Positions 1-11,100 of a stretch of 64,000 nt of DNA are shown here, in pieces (position 1 is the first letter of the stretch; the number at the start of each line of letters is the position of its first letter). The position numbers and the translations under genes were made by a program. Under the pieces are notes generated by a model. The model saw only the letters and a list, made by a program, of their open reading frames with translations. It did no database searches and was not told where the DNA came from. Origin of the DNA: Anisus vortex (Eukaryota; Mollusca; Gastropoda; Planorbidae). The stretch is taken from contig OX421503.1 of NCBI GenBank assembly GCA_949126835.1, positions 889,001-953,000 of the forward strand, written 5' to 3'.

Positions 1-140
1 GTGCAATTAGTAAGTCTCTCTTGTCAGCATATAGCCTCTCCACAAGTCCTATGCAGTACCGCCTCGTGGTGGCAGATGTACACTGGAGCTGCGAGGCTTC
101 AGGCTGAACTGCAACGATCTCGGAGTAGGTTTCGGCCCCC
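1..140 (-). CDS. Gene A exon 8: cytoplasmic tail (runs off window)
   Basis: After the acceptor CACATCCAG the frame stays open to base 1: GAETYSEIVAVQPEAS, then a Cys/Arg-containing stretch. Composition is GC-richer than the flanks, as expected of coding DNA. The Y-S-E-I motif fits a YxxPhi or phosphotyrosine docking site and may correspond to Y-E-S-[IV] in the tails of genes B and C. The stop lies outside the window. Confidence 0.5.
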
Positions 141-3100
141 CTGGATGTGAGGCAGGCATGGCCCGCTCGACAGTTCATATGCATATAAGAGATCTATACT
201 GAATGATTAATATCATTTAGATTAACTTCGCTAAATTCGCTAAACCTTCTGACGATTGACTGACAAACCCAATATTTCGAATGCTATTGACCAATATTAA
301 TGATATCGAGATTAAACGGCATACAAACGTTCGACAACGCACTGCACTACATTTTCAGCCGCACCCCCCCCCCCCCCTACCCCGATGACTATAAAGATGT
401 TTTCATTTTAAGTGTTTTATTTTCATTACTTTTTAAAATGTGCATTTGTTTAATATCCGTTTAATTATTTTAAAAAAAAAAAGAACTTTTTTTTACCTAG
501 ATACAAAAATGTTATAATTTCTTTTGTTATAGTAAAAATATACCTACTTCTGCGGACGACTATGATGAAAAGTAAAGCTGCAAAAAGAAGAATCAATAAA
601 CTGGCAGCAGCTATAGAGATAGGTCCAATATATTCTTGTGGGACCAGGCGTCCTTCTTGAGTAGAATCTAGGAAAGATCGTTAGTAATATTATCACGAAA
701 TGATATGCTACTAATACCAAACCGTTTGTGCATTGTCAAGTAATTGTTTTAAACTGTACTCTTTCTTAGACCTAACTTACAATCAGATGGACTTTTTATT
801 TTATATTTACAAGTAATAAACCGCAAATACTTATACGTAGACTACATTTTAACCAATATATGCAACAAAACACAGACATATAATATAAGATCTGCATACA
901 CATATAAAATACAAAATAATATAAAGTAATAATTCATTTTTTTCTTTATTACTTACCGGATGGCCTAATTAAATATAATATTTTTGATAATACATAATCC
1001 TTATCTCTGTCAGTGCCGCTAATATTTGGGTAGACCTTAACTGTAACGATGTTTTGTCCATAGTTCAAATTACTTATTGATAACTTCCATGTGCATTCGG
1101 TGTTATAGTAGACATCATTAGAGAGTTGAACGTGGCTCGTGTTTTTAGCTGTAAGCTCATCTGTAAGCTGAAAACGTAGAAAGAGGCAAATTTTATTTAT
1201 TGAATTCGAAGACAATGAAATTTTAGATAACTTATGGCTTTTATTTAATTAAGTCCAGCTGGTGCTACGCTTAATATACCGGCTCGTCAACACCACTACC
1301 CAGATGGTAGGATGAAATAATCTATTTTTTTTTATAGAAGGATCGTCAGTAATAGATTCAACCACTTCTGCCAATGCATGTATTTTGAAGCCAAAAGGCG
1401 TAATAATTTTCTTTTATGTAGAAACGTCTGTAATCTTATATTATAAGTGAATACGGACTATTTATATAAGTTTTAAATAGTTTTAAATGGCAGTGAGGGC
1501 GATTATGTGTTAGAATCCGAGTATAAAACTCCAGAGAAATACTAACACTTAATAAGGAGAGAAATACTAACACTTAATCCGGAGAGAAATACTAACACTT
1601 AATCCAGAGAGAAATAATAACACTTAATCGGAGAGACATACTAACACTTAATCCGGAGAGAAATATTAACACTTTATCCGGAGAGAAATACTAACACCTA
1701 ATCCGGAGAGAAATATTAACACTTAATCTGGAGAAAATAATAACACTTAATCCGGAGAGAAATACTAACACTTAATCCGGAAAGAAACTAACACTTAATC
1801 CGGAGAGAAATACTAACACTTAATCCGGAGAGAAATACTAACACTTTATCCGGAGAGAAATACTAACATTTATACCGATCTGAAGACATTAACTTATAAT
1901 TTACAGACGCTTCTTCTATAAAGACAATTATTGACTAGTCCTGCATTTCTAATAGTGTTTTAAATGATGTTAAGTTACTGGTTTTCCTGGTTTGTTCGGG
2001 CAACCCATTCTATGCCACTAGGGAAGAAAAATTACTTATACGCATTTGTTCTCGCATACGAGATAAGGAAACTGTTTTGTCTTTATGTTTATCTAAGCAT
2101 TGTAACAGATTGTTATTGTGTTGTATTTCTAAATTCAAATTTAATGCCTTGTGTTATATTACTTATTCACTCGTTGCATTTCTGACCTCTAGTGTTTATA
2201 GGTTTAGTGATTTATCTATTGGTGGTACTCTTGTCAGTTGTGAATACACTGAATATTCGCTAGTAATTTCTGAATTTGTTTTAATTTCTTAATGTTTTCT
2301 TTAGTTGATGGGTCTCATATAGAAAATGCATATTCTACTATACAATGTGATATACCATTTTATTTTATGTTAAAACCACCCAAACAGCTCATGTGCCTAT
2401 TTGCGGAGAAAATCTGGAATGAAGCCGGCTGGTCCAGCGGTTAGATCACCGGACTGTCAACCAAAAACCAACTGACAGGTCGCGGGTTCTAGCCCTGCCA
2501 CCGGTGGATCCCTGTCGCCCTGCAGGAGTTTTGGGCCTAGTGGACGTAATAATCTTCTATCTAGAAGGAACGTCTGTAAACTTATAAGATTATAAGAAGC
2601 TGCTTTGGAAAGTCATCTGCTTTTCTCAATTGTCAGACATTCGCTCTTTTACTTTCAACTTTTGGTTCAACACTTGTGAACAGATTTTATCGCACATGAA
2701 AGACGTTTTAAGTAAACAAAGAGGTCACTTACACTTGACCGCTCATTAATTGATACAGACGAATTTCGTTTAAAAGAGTTTATATGTTCATCTTGATTAA
2801 ACATAAATATAAGTAATTCTGAAACAAATGTATTTATATTATTGATTTAATAAATATCAGACACTTATTTAAAAACACTATATTATGTAATTTCTGTAAT
2901 TATTAATGTTTAAAATATAAACTATTTAAAAATGGACAAACAATCAATGCAGGAAATGTTTATTTACAACTGTTTAACTTAAATTATTTTAATCCGTTAA
3001 GCATGTTCTTAATTGCCCGAACTAGTTTCGGTCGAATCAGGTATCGTTCAATTCGCAAGAACGACAGTTTGCTCTTAAATGGGCTCGTGCACTTTCGCCG

Positions 3101-5067
3101 ACATTAGGGCGAGCTAGGAAGCTCAGCGAAATGGTGCTCTTGTTTTTAACTGGTCTATTTTTAGCGCTGAGGCGAACTGCCGGATGTTAATATTGCTGCA
3201 AAATGGCTGCGCTCACAGACGAAGAAGGTTTGGGTGTTGCGATTACATTGCACACAGATTTTGGGCAATATTGTTCAAGGCACACAGATTTTGGGCAATA
3301 TTGTTCAAGGCCTTGGCTTTTTTCGCCCTTTTTTTTATAGTCCCGTTGGGGTGAGTTCCACAGGCATGGAAAATTTTCCCATGCATCTATGAATACTACT
3401 AGACTGTCCTCTGACTGTCTTGTAAGACGCCATTTTTTTTCATTAAGACTAGGAAATTTTGGTGCCTTTTCGCATAATGAACGTGATCAATTCAGCCAAT
3501 CAATACGCGGCTTCGTCAACATGTCGACGAAGCAATCGTTCGCCCGAATTTGGTTCGCCGATACCCCCCGAGATGTCGTTCGTCGAGCAATAGATCGCCC
3601 TGTTAAGCGCGAAAACGACGAAAGGCGAGCAATTTACGAAGAGCACCCTTGCTCGGGCTGTTCGGCGAAGTACAATTCGGGCAATTAAGAACATGCTTTA
3701 ATAATTAAATCTTGCAAAAAATACCATAATGTTGGGTTTATATAAAGACATAATAATTAGTCATTTATATTTGTTATACCACAAAACATAGCCTTTTTGG
3801 CATCACTATTGAATCAAATTAAATGTGGAAACGATTTTATTTAAAGGGAGATTATTAATCCGGTTTTATTTAATCTAATTTTTCTAATATGTTTCTTTCT
3901 TTTCTTTTATAAAAGAATAAACAGCGTACACTTTGTAAGTTTAAATTTATCAAACTGTAAAAGGTATTTGAAAATTATATAAATATTATAAGACTAAGGA
4001 CAAGGAATTTATATGTATACTTTAAAACATTACATTAACTACCCAGTTTTTATGATTACTCCGAAAATATTCTGCTTAACGATAATGGATGTCCATTACC
4101 TAAGCATCTGAATCTAAAACACATTAAAGGACCGCTCAGTTATACTGCGATCAAAATAAAATTAACTTTTGCAGGTGTTAAATCCTCATCTTGATATGAA
4201 AGGATAATGATAAAAAAAATAATTACCATATTTGTGACAGTTTAGTAATAAAATATTGTATTTGATATAAATGCAAATAAAAAGGATGATAATCATAAAC
4301 ACTTTAATTTTGTATTAAATATAAAACGCTTTAACGATTTTCTCTATAAATGATCTCCTTTGATTTTGGCCTTGGACTTGCTACAGAGTTAAACGAATTG
4401 TCTTATAAAATTGTTTTCAAAAAGTATAATAGATCAGGTTGACTTTTAGGCTGTTGGCACGCTGAATGATTTAGAAATCCTAGTTTGGCACACTGTTAGC
4501 AAAAGGTTTCCGACCCCTGCATTAAACTATTTCATAACTTCCTCGTCATCTACACACCCAACAAAAGACACAAAAACAAACCCGAAAATAACGAACACTT
4601 GGTTAAAATTATGCTGTTCGACGGTGTAATAGAACTTAACTAAAGTGCTTAAGGTTAGTAGAAGATATAGGAGTCTTGATTCTTAATTACATTGTTAACT
4701 TGCGTATAATCACTTACATGTTCATTATCTGTAAGCATGTTGCAAATCGCTGGCGGGTAAACTTTATAAATATAACATTTTATAACAAAATCAGAATTTA
4801 TCTTTTCCACCGAGCACGTTATGTTCTTGACAGAAGCTGAAACAGACATCAAGATGGTTTCTTATAAATAGGAAAGCCCACCATCCAATTTGAAACAAAA
4901 AACTACTTCAAAAAGCGAATATTATATTATAAGTTTATAAAGAGTTATAATTACATTTAATTTTTAATACAGCTATATATATTTCTGATAATAAATCTTA
5001 AATCATTTATTGTTCCGAATTGTATAGTATAATCGATGCGAAAAATGGGATCATTATTATATGATAT

Positions 5068-5119
<52 letters not shown>

Positions 5120-8100
5120 TTAATTTGTATTAGTCTATCTATATAGTACCAAACACTAGGAAATAAAATTAAACAACGGGTATTAGTATTTCATGTTCAT
5201 ACCTTATCATTTGAATCTACAATGAAAAAGAAAGCTCAATAGACGAGCCAATATTTAAATTCAAACTTACAGTAAACGGTAGGTCGATACAATACAGGCT
5301 CGCTATTGACACCGGCTAGTGATCTTCCACGGCACACAAACTCTATGAAATAAGCATTTTATTTAATATAATAATACACATTATTATTTCGCAGTCAATT
5401 CTTAGAAAGCTACATTTCTGTAACTATTATACCTAGCATAACAGAGCAGCACTATGCTAAGAGAACAAACAGAGAGCAGCTGAGTCCAGGAGGCAAGCCG
5501 AGAAAGACCGTACCCCAGACCTAGCTGTTGACGTCCCGACCTCCCCATGTACGGTTTGCCAACGTACTTTCCGCATGAGAACCCATATAACTGCCGCACC
5601 CCAAACTTCCTAGGTTGACAAACATGGTCATCGTCAATCACGACGGACAAATACTATTACTATACCTAGCTCATGAAAACTTTACACTTCTACAACTTTT
5701 ATACAAAGCCTATGAAATTTGCACATTCATGCAACGATAATACCAAGAATATAAAACATGACATTTCGATAACTATTATACCAAGCCTATAAACACAATT
5801 ACACTGCTGCCTTCATTTGGGCCCTCTACCTAGCCTATGAAAACTTTACATTTCTGCATACATTATACCAAGCCTATTTAAACCTTACATCTTGGCAAAT
5901 ATTATCATAAACATTTACCCGTGTGTTTTATTTGAGCTTGAAAATGAAGCCAGTTGCTGCTGGTACTGAATGTAATGTCTGAATTAGTCGACCAGGACAC
6001 ATTCGTCTGCATGGCAGATATGTCTCTAGGTCTACATAAACACTGGACTTGAACCCATTCCTCTACAAACTCTGAACAATTCTGAAGTACCAAAACTGGT
6101 TGGGCTATTGAAATAGTAAAGGAAAACTTTTTTCAACATCTTATCTTATCTTATACATTACAGACGCTCCTTCTATAAAGAAGATTATTGCGTCCTACGC
6201 TCATCCGTGGTCCGAGTCTAGTCTTGCATTTTTATTAATGTTTTAAATGATGTTAGGTTATTGGTTTTCCTGGTTTGTTCAGGCAACCCATTCCATGCCC
6301 GAATGCCACTCGGGAAGAAAGAGTACTTATATGCATTTGTTCTCGCATAAGGGACAAGGAAGGTGTTTTTGTCTTTATGTTTATCTGAGCTTTGCAACAG
6401 ATTGTTATTGGGTTGTATTTCTAAATTAGAGTTTAATGCCTTATGTATTATTACTACTTTACTCTTTGCCCTTCTGTCCTCTAGTGTTTCTAGGTTTAGT
6501 GATTTTACTAATGGTGTTACTCTTGTCAATTGGGAATATTCACTAGTTATAAACCTTGCAGCTCTTTTTTGAATTTGTTCTAATTTTTTAATGTTTTCTT
6601 TAGTTGATGGGTCCCATACAGATCCTGCATATTCTAGTATAGGCCTAACTAATGTGAGATAGCATTTTAGTTTTATGTTCTTATTACATTTGTAAAAGTT
6701 CCTTTTTATGAATCCTAATGTTTTGTTTGATTTTTTAATTACTTCATCAATGTGAGGGTTCCAAGATAACTTATCATTTATTATTACTCCTAGATACTTA
6801 GCATTGCTAGTTTGAGTTAGTTCTTTACCATGAATGAAGTAGTTTGTTATTATTTGTTTCTTTTTCTTGGATACCCTTATTAGTTGGCATTTTTCTGGGT
6901 GAAAAGACATACTCCAGTTTGATTCCCATTTTTGTAGTTCATCTAGGTCTTTTTGTAAGAGTTCACTATCTTTTCCTGTCTTTATTATTCTATAAATTAT
7001 GCAATCATCAGCAAATAATCTTACTTTTGTGCCTGTGTTGATGCGATTTGGCAGATCATTAATGTAAATTAGAAATAGTAGGGTCCCTAGAACAGTTCCT
7101 TGTGGAACTCCTGAGTTTACTGTTATTGGTGATGACTTAGAGCCATTTATTATCACTGTTTGTTCTCTGCCTATAAGAAAGTCCTGAATCCACTGATGTA
7201 AGGGACCAGAGATGCCAAAGTATTTAAGTTTTTTAAGAAGACTAGAATGATGAACTTTATCAAATGCTTTTGAAAAATCTAGTAATATAGCATCAATTTG
7301 GTTGTTATTATCTAATCCCTTAGACAAGTCATCTATTAAGCCTATCAATTGAGTCTCACATGATCTATTTTTCCTGAAGCCATGTTGGTGTGGGCACAGT
7401 GCATTTAGTTTGTCTAGATGATTTACTATACTACTATATATTATATGTTCAAGTAATTTACATGTTATGCTTGTTAGAGAAACAGGTCTATAATTTCCGG
7501 GGTCAGATTTATCTCCTTTTTTGAAAAGGGGGGTTACATTGGCTAATTTCCAATCTTTGGGCACTTTGCCCTGGTTTAGAGAGGCCTGAAAAAGTATTTT
7601 AAAGATTGGAGATATTTCATTAGTTAGTTCTTTAAGCAGTCTTGCTGGTATTTCATCTGGACCAGAAGCTTTGTTTACTTTTAAGTTTGTTAGGAGTTGT
7701 TTAATGCCTTTTTCATCTACATTTATATTTCCTATCTCTTCTAGTTTGTTTAAATTTATGAATATTTCTTTGTCACCTGGATTTGAAAAAGATGATGCGA
7801 AGTGAGTGTTTAGGATATTAGCTTTAGTTTCATTATCATTACAAGTTTTGTTGTTTTGGCCTTTTAGTGGAGCTATGCCTGTAGTGTCCATTTTTCTTGA
7901 TTTAATGTAGGACCATAAGTTTTTATTATTATCTTTAGAAATTACATTGTTTACATATTCATTCTGCAGCTGTCTGCTTAGTTTCTGAGTTAAATGTTTA
8001 ATTTTTAGGTATTTTTTATGTAGTCTAATTGAATTAGTTGCCTACTACTAATGTAACTTTAGAGTAGAGATGAAAATCGAACCAACTTTAAGACTTTCAG

Positions 8101-11100
8101 GCTCGCTTCGCTGAGTCCATAAGTTCGTATTCGGTTCGTTGGTAAGAAGAGTTCGAGTTCCGTGCATTCGGTTCGGTTTCGATTACCATCTCTACTTTAG
8201 ATATATTGTAAATTGTATTGTATTTTTTTATTTTATCTTAGTTTGTGCACATACCTCTGTAATCCCTTAAAGTGAAATTAACACTGTATTTTATATCTTC
8301 ATCTTTTCCTGTAACGTTAGGGTAAATGCTGACAAATGGGCTGTCTGAGATTGAAGGCATATCTCGGACGGCAACCAGGACTTGACATAAAGATACATAA
8401 TAAACTGGGGTCGTGTCCGTTAGACTGTGAGTACAGCTCATTATAATTGCTGACTGCAAAAAAAAAAACCAAAACAAGAGACACTTATCTTACAATATAG
8501 ATACCTTAAACTACGTTTTAAAAAGTTTTACGTAGGATTATTTTAATCAATCTGTTTTGTATAAATATTTGTCAAGTGGGTAACGGCTGATTTTATGCCA
8601 TCCCCTGCGGTTAGTACACCTGACGGTCAACAAAAAACGGCCTGGGTTCTAGCCCTGCCGCCGACCAATCCCTGCCAGGAGTTTTGGGCCTAGTGGACTT
8701 AATAATCTTCCATCTAGAATCTAGAAGGAGCGTCTGTAAACATTTAAGTCGAAGGAAGTCCTTCTTTAATTTACATAAAGCAGTAGATTGACTGTCTGAC
8801 TAATCAAACTCAGACATGCATTATTGTTCTAACCCTAACCCTAACCCTTTTTAAATGTATTACCCAATTACTGTACACCGATAATGAACATCTAAAAATA
8901 CTTTAAAAATCTGATTGTCCGATATTGAATGCAATATAGCAATCCGCACTGCAGACTGGTTGAAAGGAGAAGAAGTAGGTAAATTAATAGGTAATAGTCT
9001 ACATGTAGTGGTAATAATTCATTTAGTCATTAGAATAGTCTGCTTAGGAGAAATACAATATTAAGCAATGTTAATATGGGGACACAGTGGTCCAGTGGAA
9101 GCGCGTTCAACTGGCATGTCGAAGGTCCTGTGTTCGGATCCTGGTGAAGGCTAGGATTTTTTCCCGGGACTCGAGGGTGTCACTGGGACTGTCCAGCTCT
9201 GATGTTTACCTGACATTAGCTGGGGTAATAGTTAAGGCTACTGGGCACTGTGCTGGCTCTAGGATCCCGAGGTCACTGAAACTGGTAAACGCTGCTTCAC
9301 CGGCCCTATGATCAATTTGGACCGACGGGTTCTTTATTTCTTGTTTTAAATTTTGATTGTATTACTGAGAATAATGTTGAAGACAGAAAATGTTTGTGAA
9401 ATTGTGTCATGATTTAAAGTTGGCAGATGTACTTTTGGCCTATTCAGTTTCATCTTTAAGTGTTTCAAGGCCAGGAGATAAGTGAATCATTATAAGTGGA
9501 TTATTTAACGTAACGCATGTGACATCATTAGTGTCAATAGTTACTACTGAGTAGAAATTGGGAAACTTAATACTGCCACATGTAAGAAAAGAATAATACA
9601 TACCTACATAACGAATACAATCAAACATACACACATATACACATAAATATACATCTTCATCACATTTACTCCCACTGTGGCTGGACACAAAAAGAAGTAT
9701 CTAGGTGTTCGATCATTTGAATCTGTGGCGCCTACTTTATGGAACAGTTTACCTCAGACATTGAGAGAATCTGAGACGAGAGAATCTTTTAAAAATTGCT
9801 TAAATACTTTTCTCTTTGGCTAGTGGATGTGTTCCCTACATAATAATGCATCTGCCACTGCAATTCACATAAAGAAACGGGCACTGAGCATGCTAAATTT
9901 AATAGCATGGATACAAACGCTATATAAATTACAATTATTATAATTATTTGGGCACAGTGGCCGAGCGGTAGCGCGTTCGACTGGCATGTCGAAGGTCCTG
10001 TGTTCGGATCCTAGTGAAGGATAGGATTTGTCCCTGGACTCAAGGGTGTACCTGAGGCTACCCAGCTCTGATGGGTACCCGCAAGAAGAAGTCGACTCAT
10101 ACTTCTCCTCTGCTCCGACCTCTGCACTGACTACCAATTAACCATCGGATCTCCTACAAACTGATATCTCTCTGCTACAAGTGCCTGAATGACTCTGCCC
10201 CGGACTACCTTAGTTCTTGTCTCGAGCTCTACACACAATGCCGTCCACTCTGCTCGGCTTCTGATGCACTAACTCTTCAGATCCTTCGTGCGAAGCTAGT
10301 GTCCACTGGCCAACGTGCATTCTCATACGTGGGTCCATCCGCCTGGAATCCCTCCCACTACAGCTTCGTCAGGACCCTAGCTTCAACACCTTTAGGAGCC
10401 GGCTGAAGACGCACCTATTCAAGTAGCAGTATTCACCTGTACATATATTCATTTTCGTCTTTTATTCTTTCGTCTGTACTCTGTCTGTAACTGTTAACAG
10501 CGCATAGAACTGTTATACACACATAAACACACATTCTTCCATTAATATTATGAAGACAAAAATGAACTTGGAACTTGTGTTTGAAAAAAATCATCTAAGG
10601 TTTGCAAGTGTTTTATTTATTTTCAAAATAAATGTCAACTGCCAAACACAATTTTTTTTTATTGAAATTCAATGAAACGAAACATTAAAACACTATTAAA
10701 AACACCAACAACCTACTTTTGATGATCTACTCAGTAGTAAGCCACGAGCCTTGGGGTAAATGCCGTAGACGATGCAGTTGATCTTCAGCATGTCATTGTT
10801 TTCAAAACTTTCCATACAGGAAACATTTTTTGCTTTCACTGTGGAATTTAAAATTCAAATAAAACAAACTTAGTTACATTTTTTTTAAATGTGTAGTAAA
10901 CTCAAACTGAATAATTTGCATAAATATTTTCTTTTCGTCTTTTTAAAAATTATGGAATGTGTTTTTATTCCTTTTAAAAAGTATAAACGATTTTATTATT
11001 TCTGAACTACTATACCAGAAGCTAAATAGTGGATAAAACATATGGTGGAAGTAAGGTATAATTGAGCTAAGAGTAAGGTCTTCACTTACCAAAAGACTTC

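Noticed and set aside
3389..3694. Small proteins on both strands at 3.4-3.7 kb
   Set aside because: Both lie inside the TIR element, are GC-driven open frames, and show no domain.
8828..8850. Telomere-like (CCCTAA)n, three units
   Set aside because: Too short and interstitial; flanked by ordinary intron DNA.
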